DNA of 64,000 bases, from assembly GCA_037975125.1 (NCBI GenBank), contig CM075853.1, forward strand, positions 26,527,738-26,591,737. Reading direction: 5' to 3'. Below the pieces are notes generated by a model, which was not told the origin of the DNA, did no database searches, and worked only from the letters and a program-made list of their open reading frames with translations. Below are positions 36,798-49,100 of the stretch, one piece after another. The position numbers were made by a program, and so were the translations under genes. This DNA is from Latrodectus hesperus. Lineage: Eukaryota; Arthropoda; Arachnida; Araneae; Theridiidae. The first letter of the stretch is position 1; each line of letters starts with the position of its first letter.

Positions 36798-37252
36798 AAT
36801 TGATTGCCGGCTGGCAGGTGCCTGGTCCTAGAACACATTTTCTGGCTCGAGCAGCCGACCTGGACGGACGCACTACTGCTAAGCTCCTCAAACCTGTTCT
36901 TGACAGACTTAGGTCTAGTGAAGCCGCGGGAGTTCGTGGATTTTCCTTCGCAGTGAAGGACGCACTTGAATGCTCTCTGCAGTACTCACTAGTACAATCA
37001 ACTATTACGCCGAAGCGCGCTCAACCGCACCACTGAAGACGCATTGCCTCCCCTAGAGGGGGAAAAACAGCAGTTTTCACTGCTAGCAATTCTTGCTCTT
37101 AAAAGCGCTTGCTCTCCGGAAATTGACTGGAAATGGAAATGGAAACGATTTAGGACAACGGAATTATCAAGCCAGCGAAACTACATGACATCATGTAGAA
37201 AGGTTACAAGGATGCCGACGAGCTCCAGATAAAAAGCCTGATACAGATCAAG
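36798..37252 (+). promoter_or_regulatory. 5' leader of the jockey-clade element
   Basis: GC-richer block starting AATTGATTGCCGGCTGGCAG directly after the target-site duplication. Jockey-type leaders carry internal RNA polymerase II promoters (family knowledge). Open frames here (80 and 62 codons) show no domain, and I treat them as untranslated. The GGTCCTAGAAC box at 36826 recurs at 41320. Confidence 0.45.
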
Positions 37253-38629
37253 ATGTCACTACTTGGAAGCAGACCGTGTACCTCGGCCACAAACCCTAAA
37301 CAACGACTGATAGATCAGATAGATGAAACGATAAGAATCTACAGAGAAACTATACAGAGAGCTAGTACAAGTAGCTATATCTCTGATTCTGTATTGGCAT
37401 ATCCCCCTACCCCTCCTAACTTAAATAATAACCAAGCTAATGTTGCTTGTAACTCTAAAGAAAAAACCGCTAAGAAAAGAAATAATGATGGTGAGGACAC
37501 TTTCGTATTTCCAAAAAAACTGCTAAGGCCATGACTGAAAATGTCATCCCAACCCCAATAGAAACTAAAAATGCGTTCAATAGGTTAACTCCAGAGGAGG
37601 AAAACCAAGAACAAATGGACGCGGACCAGCTGACAACAGAGCCAGCACCAAAAATTCCCCCATCATTGTTATATATGGAGAGAGCCATTGTCAATTTATG
37701 ACTGGCCTAAAAAATGCTCTAAACAAAGAAATAGATGCTAGAACATCGGGAGAAAATTTAAAACTTATCCCTAAAACGGAAAACGACCACAGAGAAATAA
37801 CCAAATTTCTTGAATCAAACAAATATGAATACATTCTCCTCAGAGGGAAAAATGAAAAACCTAGAAAATTTGTCATTAGGGACCTCCCTTGACAACAAAA
37901 AGCGAAGAGATCGCCTCAGATTTGGCCAGCAAAGGCTTTAAAATACATAGAGTCAATCGTATGACCAGCCAAAGAAATGGCAAGCCACTCCCCCTCTTTC
38001 TAGTTCAGGTATTCAATAGCCCTGAAGTATCAGGCATCTTCAAAATAAAAAGCATCTGCCATATTTCCAACCCCACAATAGAGCATTATCGAGGTGCAAA
38101 AAATATTATACAATGCTATAATTGTCAACGCTTTCACCAATCTAGTGAACTATGCCACATGACCCCCCGCTGCGTTAAATGTGCCGAAACGCACAACACT
38201 AGAGAATGTCCAAAAGACAAAAAACTTGAAACACCAATATGCTGCAATTGCGGTGGAAATCACCCGGCCAGTTATAGGGGCTGCCTTAAGTTACCCAAAA
38301 TAAACCAAAAAGAAATTTATAAAACAAATTTTGTTAACAATGAACGTTCATTTGCCAACGTTGTCGCTGGACGAGCTGAAAGCTCTACCACTGTGCCACC
38401 CCAAGCTCAAAACAAACCAGTTAATATTCAAACAAGTTCTCCAGAAGGAGAAAATATTGAACAAAGATCAGACTCAAGTGATCTATTTACGCTCTTACGC
38501 GAAATTAGGGAAGCATTTAAGGGAATTAATATCCCAGATGCAATAAAAAGAATAAGAGCTACGTCAGATCGCATGGATAAGATGTTTCTTATCATGGATC
38601 TTTTAGATGAGGCCAGTAATAAGCAATAA
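37253..38629 (+). pseudogene. Jockey-clade ORF1 (Gag-like, three zinc knuckles), frameshifted
   Basis: Nucleic-acid-binding ORF1. The N-terminal part starts at ATG 37253 (MSLLGSRPCTSATNPKQ) and stays open to 37534. Three frame changes follow: one missing base in the A-run near 37512-37519, another near 37690-37700, and a third near 37888. The last open part (37889-38629, 246 residues) holds the knuckles: C76-C79-H83-C89, C95-C98-H102-C107 and C118-C121-H125-C132 (CCNCGGNHPASYRGC). The tail contains LFTLLREIREAFKG. The stop TAA overlaps the ATG of ORF2 as TAATG (38627-38631), suggesting termination-reinitiation. Broken by the frameshifts. Confidence 0.8.
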
Positions 38630-41301
38630 TGGCAGACAACCAGCAAAAAATTAAAATTTGTTCTTGGAATTCCTGCGGAATTAAAAACAGAATGACTGAG
38701 TTCCGTGACTTTGTAAATGAGCACAACCCTGATATTATCCTAATCCAAGAGCCGTTTCTCACAAACCAAATTAATATTAATCTTACAGGTTACCTAACTT
38801 ATAGAAATGATCGCCCTGCAAATTCAACCCATAACGGAGGTGGGACAATTATTTTTATCAAGAGTAGTCTCCCTCACTACAGAAACATCACACAAAAATT
38901 AATAACGGTGGAAGCTACTTTGGTGACTGTCACCCTGCCCACTCTCCCCCACATTACTTTCTGCTCCACATATATTCGCCCTAAACCACAATATAGATAC
39001 ATTAATGTGGATCTAGAAACACTACTAGCTACAAACTACGACATTTTAATTTGTGGAGACTTGAATGCCAAACATGCTGCATGGAATAACACACATTCCA
39101 ACAAAATAGGAAAAATAATCAAAACATTCGCTGATAAAGCTGAAATTACAATCCATGCACCTGATACACCCACTCATTTTAGCGCTAATACCGCTTCAAC
39201 AATTGATATTGCTCTCATCAGAGGAATTAATTATGACACAACAATTAAAGCCCTACCCGAACTCAGCTCTAATCATAACCCAGTCATGATCGAGTTCAAC
39301 CTTAATATTCCTCTGTTAAAATCACCCACTATTCATAACACGGACTGGATTAAATACAAATAAATATTAAAAAATAACCCATTCACCCCCATCAAAGTTA
39401 ACACGGGAGACGAACTTGAAAACGAAACTATTCGCTTGGAGACGGAGCTGCTCAGAGCGCACCGTGAATCAGAGAAGGCATTTTCCCCCAGTCCCACACT
39501 CCTTCCCCGGTACTTGAGAGAATTAAAAACTAAAAGAAATAGACTAAGAAAAATATCACAAACCTATAGAAATGAACAAACTAAATCAGAATATAACAAA
39601 GCAAATAATGAATTCAGAGTCAATATTTGCGAATGCAACACCACACAATGGAGAGAAAAATTAAAATCATTAACTACCCACGACCGCTCCATTTGGAAGG
39701 CCGTCGGTATGTTCAAGAGAAAAGTGCAACACTTTCCGCCCATTCAAGGCCAAAATCACATAGCCTACACAGATAAAGACAAAACTGAAGCAATTGCAGA
39801 TGTTTTTGAAAAACAATTCACGACACACAATCTACATGATACACGAACTGAAAACCTGGTAACGCACGCAATAAACAGATTTCTCTCCAGACCCCATACA
39901 CAAGAGATAGAACGCGTCACCCCCTCAGATATCCTGGCTATAATAAAAAAGCTCAAAGATCAAAAATCTCCTGGCATTGATGGCATAACCAACTTAATGA
40001 TCAAAAAAGCCCCCCCCCAAAATCTTATTCAAAATTACTATGCTCCTCAATAAAATTCTTAAAATTACATACTACCCCTGCCAATGGAAAACTGCTTCAA
40101 TCATACCAATACTCAAACCGAAACAGGAAAATTATCTACCATCTAATTACAGACCAATAGGTCTGCTCCCTTCACTTAGCAAAATTGCTGAAGGTATTAT
40201 TCTTAACAGAATTGATACGTTCTTGAATGATAAGAATATTCTCATTCCTGAACAGCACGGGTTTAGAAAACACCATTCTACAACCCATCAACTGATGAGA
40301 GTTGGTGAAACTATCACCCATGGTTTCCAGTTGAAAAAAGTACTGGAGCAGTTTCCTTAGATATAGCCAAGGCCTTTGACAAAGTTTGGATTGGCGGACT
40401 AGTCTTTAAACTCATCACTATTGGTCTACCCAACCCACTTATCAGATTATTAATCTCATATCTTTTGGGACGGAAGTTCCAAGTTCGCATAGGTAAAACA
40501 CACTCAACACTTAGGCCAATATTAGCAGGAGTACCCCAGGGCTCCAAATTAGGAACTCGTTTATTTCTTATCTATGTGAACGACATAGCTAAATCACAGC
40601 TCACTACACTGCATCTCTTTGCAGATGACACACTCATCCTAGCACAATGCAGGAAATTATCAAATATATCCACAGCACTAAACACACACCTACAGCTACT
40701 TGAGCTCTGGTTCAAAAAATGGAAAATTTTAATAAATGAAAATAAAAGCATAGCCATACTATTCACTAAAAAAAGAGCAATAACCTGCCAGAGAATCAAA
40801 ATCAACGAAACAATACTCCCATGGTCTCCAACATGCAAATATCTAGGCATAACATTTGACAAAAAATTAAATTGGAACACACATCTCAAAAATGTTGCAA
40901 ATAAATTTAACCAAACAACTGCAACACTATACCCCCTCCTAAAATACAACTCTGAGCTCTCAATCGAAAACAAAGTGCTCATTTACAAAGCATACCTCAG
41001 ACCACTTCTGTCCTATGCCTGCCCCCTCTGGGGCTATACCCACGACAGTAAAATTAAAAAATTAGAAACTTTACAAAATAAAATTATCAGACAGGCAGCA
41101 AAAGCTCCCTGGTATTACAGAAATAAAAAGATAAGAGAAGAACTAAATATACCAACAATCAGGGAATATCTAGCCAACATTATGTATAACATGTATAAAA
41201 ATATTAACAAAACTGAGAATCCATTAATTATAAACTTGCCACAATATAATGACCTTAGCACCCATAATCGGCACCGTCCCCGCTCACTACTTCGTTACTG
41301 C
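38629..41301 (+). pseudogene. Jockey-clade ORF2 (endonuclease and reverse transcriptase), disrupted
   Basis: ATG at 38629 overlaps the ORF1 stop. Endonuclease (38629-39360): NSCGIKNR, LIQEPFL and CGDLNAKHAAW. The terminal SDH motif reads SSNHNPV, with Asn in place of catalytic Asp. An in-frame TAA at 39361-39363 then interrupts. The frame continues 39364-40053 with ITNLMIKKAP. It shifts at a C-run near 40010-40018 and shifts back at an A-run near 40336-40341. RT motifs: SLDIAKAFDKVW (about 40360), GVPQGSKLG and LFADDT. The C-terminal thumb and tail (YLRPLLSYACPLWG) end abnormally: after LLRYC (41301) the frame enters unrelated sequence, whereas the inverted copy ends with PKFPHQPP and a stop. 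Confidence 0.85.
40433..41301 (+). repeat. 869-bp inverted repeat, left arm
   Basis: Near-perfect reverse complement of 41892-42760. The only mismatch I identified by eye is at 40469 (G here, A-equivalent in the other arm). The deduced proteins agree in all but the first residue of the shared reading. Confidence 0.9.
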
Positions 41302-41891
41302 ACTGCCGGCAATCACTTTGGTCCTAGAACCTCAACCCTCATTGGATATCTGGAATGAAACTTGGGAGCTATATCTTGTTCTGATTAGCATATCGAGTAG
41401 AGCTTTTAAATGGGCGGGGCTTATTAGAGTTTACATGAAAAAAAGTAGTTTTTTAAAGTAGAACAATTAAGAAATTAAATATTAAATTTATATTTTTAGT
41501 CTTGAAATTTATTTATGTTATAATACATAAGTAATATTTACAAGAACATTAGTTATAAAGATACAGAAAAGTCCTTAACTCCACTGCTAAAAACAGTGAG
41601 AGTGATAAAAGTTACAAGGCAAAAACACTAAGACATGACTGTACAACATATAAAATTCATTATTTTATTTTTTATTTATTTATTTATTATTTTTTTTGTT
41701 ACTATATAAAAATTATTTATTTGTATTTTTTTTATTTTATGTATATATATATACATATTATTTATTTATTTTTTTTTTCGTTTTATATAATTTTAATTTG
41801 TTAGTAGAAGGATAAAAAGGTTAATTGTTAGTATTATCATGGACGTTTTGCTTTTGTGTGTAAATCAAGGTGGCTGGTGAGGAAACTTAGG
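41302..41891. other. Spacer between inverted arms
   Basis: 590 bp. The right part (roughly 41640-41891) reads, on the - strand, as the end of ORF2 (KFPHQPP, stop at 41865) and an A/T-rich 3' UTR. The left part starts ACTGCCGGCAATCACTTTGG and shares TGCCGGC and GGTCCTAGAAC with the element leader at 36806-36836. It may therefore contain leader-derived sequence. Confidence 0.5.
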
Positions 41892-42758
41892 GCAGTAACG
41901 AAGTAGTGAGCGGGGACGGTGCCGATTATGGGTGCTAAGGTCATTATATTGTGGCAAGTTTATAATTAATGGATTCTCAGTTTTGTTAATATTTTTATAC
42001 ATGTTATACATAATGTTGGCTAGATATTCCCTGATTGTTGGTATATTTAGTTCTTCTCTTATCTTTTTATTTCTGTAATACCAGGGAGCTTTTGCTGCCT
42101 GTCTGATAATTTTATTTTGTAAAGTTTCTAATTTTTTAATTTTACTGTCATGGGTATAGCCCCAGAGGGGGCAGGCATAGGACAGAAGTGGTCTGAGGTA
42201 TGCTTTGTAAATGAGCACTTTGTTTTCGATTGAGAGCTCAGAGTTGTATTTTAGGAGGGGGTATAGTGTTGCAGTTGTTTGGTTAAATTTATTTGCAACA
42301 TTTTTGAGATGTGTGTTCCAATTTAATTTTTTGTCAAATGTTATGCCTAGATATTTGCATGTTGGAGACCATGGGAGTATTGTTTCGTTGATTTTGATTC
42401 TCTGGCAGGTTATTGCTCTTTTTTTAGTGAATAGTATGGCTATGCTTTTATTTTCATTTATTAAAATTTTCCATTTTTTGAACCAGAGCTCAAGTAGCTG
42501 TAGGTGTGTGTTTAGTGCTGTGGATATATTTGATAATTTCCTGCATTGTGCTAGGATGAGTGTGTCATCTGCAAAGAGATGCAGTGTAGTGAGCTGTGAT
42601 TTAGCTATGTCGTTCACATAGATAAGAAATAAACGAGTTCCTAATTTGGAGCCCTGGGGTACTCCTGCTAATATTGGCCTAAGTGTTGAGTGTGTTTTAC
42701 CTATGCGAACTTGGAACTTCCGTTCCAAAAGATATGAGATTAATAATCTGATAAGTGG
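41865..42758 (-). pseudogene. Inverted partial copy of ORF2 (RT C-terminal half)
   Basis: Open from the repeat boundary to a proper stop at 41865. It carries GVPQGSKLG, LFADDT and the complete C-terminus ending RYCPKFPHQPP. This copy therefore shows the original end of the protein that the + copy lost. It has no start, endonuclease or RT N-terminus, so it cannot act alone. Sequence identity to the + arm is near complete, implying recent origin or gene conversion. Confidence 0.85.
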
Positions 42759-42760
42759 GT
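41892..42760 (-). repeat. 869-bp inverted repeat, right arm
   Basis: Reverse complement of 40433-41301, the same length to the base by my count. Its outer end abuts the right-hand CTCAACGAATGA direct repeat. Confidence 0.9.
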
Positions 42761-42772
42761 CTCAACGAATGA

Positions 42773-44560
42773 GTGACCAGTACACTCTACCCTTCTGAGG
42801 GTGCAGTATACTGGTTTCTCAAGGCTTTTTTATTGGTTGAGCTCTCCTATCAAGCTGAGTGCTACAGATGCCATGTTTGATCTTCACTTACAGAAATTGT
42901 TCCTGTAATAATAATAAAAAATCTGCCCCTTCAATAATGCTTCTTAATAACAATATTCATTTCATTTAACACAAAAAAATTTAAATTTGTAGTAGTAAAT
43001 GTCATAATAGTCTTACATATCCTTGACAAGAAAACTATGTAATATAATTTTTAAATGATTCATGAATTACATTCTTATTAATTTTACTAACACAATTATA
43101 TATATTATCAAATAATAAAGAATTTATTTGCGAGATAGAATTGTAAATGTAATGGTTTTGTATCAATCGACAAGTAGAAACATGTTTTTAATAATAATTA
43201 AACGAAAAATATGCCCAGTTAAATTGTGGCCTTAAGTTTTCATTTCTAAATGAATATGCCCTCAAGATACATTAGTAATTACGTGATCGCGTACTGGCTA
43301 CTACTTTTCTCTTTTCCTAATATTGGTCGTGGTTTTCCCAATTTAAAGTTTACTTGTCCTACAGGAAGAATCATCATTGGAAACAATAAACCCTGATTTC
43401 ATTATTATTTTAAAATTAAATCACTCCCAATTTATCCATTACACAACTTAATTGTTAACTTCATATGCTGCCAAGTTTTTGTGACCGTTATCATACCCAC
43501 TTACATTTTGATTGAAAATGAAAGATCTTCGGACTAACCAAAATATTTCCGATTACAACATAACAGATTCTCTTCAACGTTAAGATGAATCACGTATTTT
43601 CATCCCCAGTTTATTTGACGACAATAAATAAAATACATTAATTTAATAATTTGGCAACATTTGAATGAAACAGACAGAAATAATGCCTACTTCTAAAGCT
43701 TGGAAGATGGTTGAAAAACTTGTCAAATGTTGCTTCAGCAGCTTATTTTCAGTGAGCATCATTTCCACAAAAGTCCTATGAATTTAATTCCATTTCTACT
43801 GCCAAAAAGTTCTGCAATTGTAGCGACATTAAATATCCTTAAAACACAAACTTACAAAACATATTTTCTATTTGAATTGGAAAAGTTGCATTTGTAAGTG
43901 GTATTTTCTTTGAATAATACTTTGAGTCAATGCATTTTTAAATCTTCTACTAATTAAACTGATTACGAATAATGACATTATTTACTTTAACAGAATATCG
44001 CTAGTTATGTGTTCTTTGACGGTAAAGACTACGCTGACAATGCTTCTAAAATTATAGTAATATTTTATATTTCTAGCTAGCAGACATCCCTCTGGCCATA
44101 AAAGTTTCAAAATTAGTCATCACGAAAACCATAAAATAACTACAAATGTGTTATTGAGATTCATAAAATAACTACAAATTTGATGTTAATGTTTCATAAA
44201 CACCTTGTAAATAAAACTTCCCTGCATAAATCAAGAAAAGTTTTAAGAATATTCTGCATAAAGCATACGTGTTACTCTCAAAGTTCTTTTATTTTCGGAC
44301 TCTAACCCTATGTGTTTTATTAAAATTGCTCAAATAATTGTGCTCTAACAGATCATTTTCCCTATATTTTACGATGAAGGGGTTTAACATTTTATAAAAA
44401 TCAAAATTCCAAGCCACTACCAAAACATAAAATTATTTTAAAGTCAGTTTGTTTCGATTTCTATATTTTTAAAAATACAGTTAAGTTTGTTAAATAAAAT
44501 ACCATAATTTTAATGGTAAAAGACAGTATAGCAATGATTCTTGCACCGAAACTCCTGATC
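42773..44560. other. AT-rich stretch, no gene seen
   Basis: Slightly GC-richer for the first 130 bp, then AT-rich. No gene, SINE or transposon recognised. Confidence 0.55.
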
Positions 44561-44812
44561 AACCAACCAACCAATTAATTTTCAATCAACCAAATAATCT
44601 TGTCAACCGATTCAACCAACCAATTTTGATTATAATCAACCAACTAATCAATTTTGATTTTAATGTCATGCGATGAAATAATAATGCAGTTATTGCGAAA
44701 TACTTAAAATTTTATTCAGTAATATAAATCAACCAAGCAATTTTGATTTTAATGTCATAATAATGCCACATTATTTACAAAGAATTAAGGTTTTATTCAG
44801 TCACATAAATTT
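44561..44812 (+). repeat. CAAC-rich tract and ~90-bp tandem duplication
   Basis: CAACCAACCAAC-type simple sequence leads into two diverged units (about 44637-44728 and 44729-44812). Each carries AATTTTGATTTTAATGTCAT and a TTTTATTCAGT box followed by CA/TA-ATAAAT. Confidence 0.6.
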
Positions 44813-45986
44813 GAAATATTTCTTCTAAAATTCCAAATACCGTTTTAAATATTCTTATTGATTAGTTTTGATGAGCAGATATAAATTAAATTATTTTTCA
44901 CCTCTTTTTTTAAACATACAGTTAATACTTTGGCATCGTTTATTTCGTCAAAAAATAATAAAGGTCCAATTGTCAAAGATTCAATGTCGTTCTTCAAAAT
45001 GAAGGGTTATATGTTTGAATCCAGCTTCTATTAAGCAAAAGTAAATGCGCAACTATTTTCTTCATGTGTATTGGTAATAAGTTTGAGTTTTTAGGCTAAA
45101 ATATGTAAATAACTTTCCATAATGCAGAAAGCAATGAATATTAAAAAGCTATAATTGCATTACACTATATTTGATTATTTCGATTTTATTTGTAACACAA
45201 AATCGGATTATGTTTTATGGAGTGAAAGATTCGGAGTTCGATCCCAACTCTAACGGTAGACAGATCTTGCTAACATATTTTCAGAAAAAGAAGTTTGAAT
45301 GTTTTCTGGGTTTCTACTCTAATGACACGTAAATGCGGCCCATTATCCAAGGAAAATTTTTTTCTACATCTCAAATCTACAATAAAATAACAATAGTTTT
45401 ATTCTGTTTTAAAGCGATGTTCGTGGCATCTTGTTCTGAAATATCTAGAAAATTTATTCTTGTCATTCATTAGATACGCGTATTAATGACAACTGTTCTC
45501 CGATTCAATATTTTTGTTCTAAATGTTCCGTGTTTTAAATTTTCTTCTCATTTTTGAGACATTTCTTTTAATTTTCTTCAAATATTTTTGAGTAGTCCTA
45601 AGCCTCTGTTCGGAGATTTCTAATAATTAGTTCAATGATTTCAAAATTTGAAAGAAATATTTTGCAGCTCTAAAACATAATCGATTCTATGTGTTCTAAT
45701 ACATGATAAATATAAAATCGAAAACCAGTCTCGTCCATCAAAACGTGAATAAAGAGTAATTTATAATTTTTGTAAATCTTAACGTTTTATAACATATTTG
45801 TTTGAACAAAAGCAAACTTATTTTCTTTTTGTTACGCTTTTAAAAAATTTTTTTCTAAAAATGTTCCAAAAATGTTATAATTGGTTACTTGTAGATGCAA
45901 TTAATACCAAGAATGTAGAAAACTGTAATTTCTATTTGTTATTTATCTATTTACAATGTTTAAATTCCATCCACATGATTAATGAT
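44813..45986. other. AT-rich stretch, no gene seen
   Basis: Nothing recognised; short open frames only. Confidence 0.55.
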
Positions 45987-45999
45987 TAGAAATAATCAC

Positions 46000-46163
46000 A
46001 GCCGCGGCAGCTGAATGATTAGCGCTCTTGCCTTCAGTTCGTGGGTTCGAATCCCATCTTGGGCATGGATGTTTGTAGCGGTACGGAATCCACTTTAAGC
46101 CGTAGGTCCCGGTCTAATTAGCCCTCGTGTGCAGAAAATGACCGTTGAGCGACAAACAAACAA
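46000..46163 (+). mobile_element. SINE family A, young copy
   Basis: Best reference copy of the family (164 bp). Head AGCCGCGGCAGCTGAATG, then TTAGCGCTCTTGCC and GGGTTCGAATCCC, then GGGCATGGATGTTTGTAGCG, ending GAGCGACAAACAAACAA. Perfect 13-bp target-site duplication TAGAAATAATCAC (45987-45999 and 46164-46176). Confidence 0.9.
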
Positions 46164-46176
46164 TAGAAATAATCAC

Positions 46177-49100
46177 GAAGAATAGAAATCATGTTAAGTT
46201 TTATTTTACAAATTTTTCTTCGCTGAGTTATGGATAACAGATAAAATCATTGGTGTTATCATCATTTTTAAAAACTAAAACAAGTAAACTCATTTTTTAA
46301 ATATTCTATATTCTATAGTAATTTATATATTATATTATTTAATATTGTAAAATTTAAAAAAATTGATATTTTAAAATATATCATTTTATATCTACTTGTG
46401 ATATTTTAAATTAATTTCTTGACAAAATTTTGAATCGAAAAAGCTTAAATAAAAACATATAAAGCTGTATGCAGGAAATTTTCGTAAATTAATTATCGAT
46501 GAGACGGTGAATATATCATCTGTAGAATGAGAAACTTTATATAAAATGAGCAAAAAAATTAATAAAATGAAATAAAGGAAAGGAATTAATAAAAAACAAA
46601 GCTTATAATAGTTTTTAGCTCAAGGATTCAAAATGTTATTATTTTTTAACTTTGTTATCTATAAATACCCGTAATAAAATACGAGAAAAAGAAATAATTT
46701 ATGCCTTTGCAAAGAAATTGAGAGCAAAATATTCTATTGAATACTCATAAGAAAACAAATGAAAAAAATAAAAGTTGTCTAATGAGCGCGTGTCTAGTTT
46801 AGGATGACATTATATTGGCGCCAAGAATCAATGTTTACAATGAGTTTTGTAAAGCTTCATTCTGCTTTCTCTGGTAACCCTGCCATTGTGGCAACCTTGT
46901 GAGATTGTAAGCAAACAAAGAAACGGTGGAAACACTCTAAAGAAGCTTGTGTGGATTTTTTGTATGAAGAAAAATTCCGATTGTGATATTTTATAACAGA
47001 GTTTGTGGATTCACGTTTGATATAAAACTGACTGTGGAAAAGGTAAGCATTGTACTTTAAATGAAAATTTTATTTTAAAACTTATCGATACGTTTGATCA
47101 TAAATGATATTTTCTTTTTACTTAAATTCTCATTGCTCAGAGATTTCTCATTGTTGAACTTTTTCAACCAAAATTAGTTTGATTAAATGGCTATCTACAG
47201 TAAAATGTATACGCATTAATTGATTTATTGAGAATTTCCCAATTAGAGGAAAAGGATTATGTTCCCGAGTATAATATGCATCCCGTATACATTGTTTCCT
47301 TTTGTAATTACAGGTGTACATATTTATTTTCGATTTGTTGATATTTTATAAATAAATATTAAATAAATAATTAATGTTTGCTTACAAGATTTAAAATGTT
47401 TGAATTCATCTAAAAATTCAAATTTTCCGCGTAAGTTTGGTTTTGTGAAAAATAATTTTTCATAGTAAACAGTTCTATTTTCTGCCTATTTATCTTTTAA
47501 CATATATTTAATTTTAAAATAAAAAATAACTGTTGGAAAAGTTAATTTTAAATGTATTATCCTAAGAAATCTATAAAATGTATCTGAGATATTTGAATGT
47601 GAATAAATTCACGTAACAACTTTTGCATATTAATCAGCCTCAATAATGAACTTATACGAGTAAAAAAGTTTTTCGTATATGCGTACAATTTTATAAAATG
47701 CATTTTCTTTATCGCTGTTAAAGTTAGAGCCATTTAATTTTAAAGCAATAAATAATGTTGTGATAGGTATTTTTGACTGATTATATTATATTATTGTATA
47801 TTAAATACCTATTATTTATAAATTGTATTTTTCTCTTATTACTCTGATGTGTATTAAGGTAAAAGAGTATTTAAGTTCTGGCTTTAAGCAATATAATTTC
47901 CAAAAGAAATTTATTCTTTGAATAACCTTAACATCTTACCTTAAAAATGCAAAGTATTCATCTAAGTATTTTGTTATTCAGACAGAATAGAAAATGTATA
48001 TATATTATAAATACAGCAGTTGTTTACTAAATTCACTTATAGAATGACAAATTTAAATGCGTTTTTATCGTTAAAGTAAAAAATTGCATTGTTATGAAAC
48101 AAACAAACAAATTAATGACTCCAATTTTGAAACATACACATTTAATTAAAAAATGAACAAAATTTACATGGAGCCATGTATGGGTTCGCGACAATCTCTC
48201 TCGCCTGCTTCGCGTACAACGAGAGTCTCTCTGAAAATCAAAACAAAACAAAAAACATAGGATCTTAAAATCGAAAGTTCCGATGGTGAGACATTACAGC
48301 ATAATATCACTCCATTATGTATATAAATATCTTGTTTTCATAAAAATTGCAATCAAGTATTGTTCTTCGGAAAATGCAATATTATGAAGAGAGCTTTGTA
48401 CAGGGTAAACAGTTATAACTTCTTTCTTTAATAATGAGTTATTAATGTATTCTCATGTCATTTCAGTATGTCATTGTTTTTAGTGGTATCTCATTTTATT
48501 TTTGCAATCAGTATAAATTTTTTTGATTTGATTACTATCCACGAGTGCAATTCCATATATATAGAATAAAATATTCGATAAAGATTATATATAGAATAAA
48601 ATGATCGCAGCAATAATTGCTTTATATAAAATTTGGATTTCGTGATTACTTCAATTTAAAATTGCATTTGTAAATGTAATATTAACTGAATTTTATGTAA
48701 AAATGTGCTTTGCAAAAGTTACAAATTTCAGATATTATTTGATATGAAAGTCTTTATTTTCATAATAACGTCATTCGATAAATTTAAACTCTGTATATTT
48801 GAATTGGTAAAAATTACTAATTTCATTCTATTCAACTAGTAAGTTTAACATTCGTGTCATTAAAAATAAGGATATCGAATGAAATATTGATTATAACTTA
48901 TCTGTGTATATATTTCTTAAAGAAACTACAATTAAGTTTTCAATCTTGTGTAGTTTAAAATTTGGAAAATTTGATAAAAGTAGCAGTTTTCAGATCTTTA
49001 TACTGTTTAACTATTTTTTTATTCCAATTTTATTCCATAAGCAAATGGTGTTTGTTTGCAAAGACAATTTTTTGGTATCTAAAAACAACTTATAAAAAAA

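Larger units (their letters stand above)
36798..42760 (+). mobile_element. Composite jockey-clade retrotransposon with inverted duplicated 3' part
   Basis: An insertion of about 5.96 kb bracketed by the perfect 12-bp repeat CTCAACGAATGA (36786-36797 and 42761-42772). Inside are a leader, ORF1 and ORF2 in + orientation up to 41301, then 590 bp, then an inverted copy of the ORF2 C-terminal region (42760-41892, -). The + copy lacks its own ORF2 end and 3' UTR. The inverted copy has an ORF2 stop and, apparently, a 3' UTR pointing into the spacer. No RNase H is present, which fits jockey. The bracketing repeat argues that the composite went in as one event, or that a later rearrangement kept both edges. 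Confidence 0.75.

Noticed and set aside
36794..37036. 80-codon frame at the start of the composite element
   Set aside because: Its ATG falls inside the target-site duplication, so it cannot be an element gene start. It is treated as leader.
40572..40982. 136-codon frame on the - strand, repeated on the + strand at 42211-42621
   Set aside because: Antisense shadows of the RT in the two inverted arms. Useful only as proof that the arms are nearly identical.
44561..44660. Short repeated CAACCAAC units as a CRISPR-like array
   Set aside because: No regular repeat-spacer alternation; simple sequence in a eukaryotic context.
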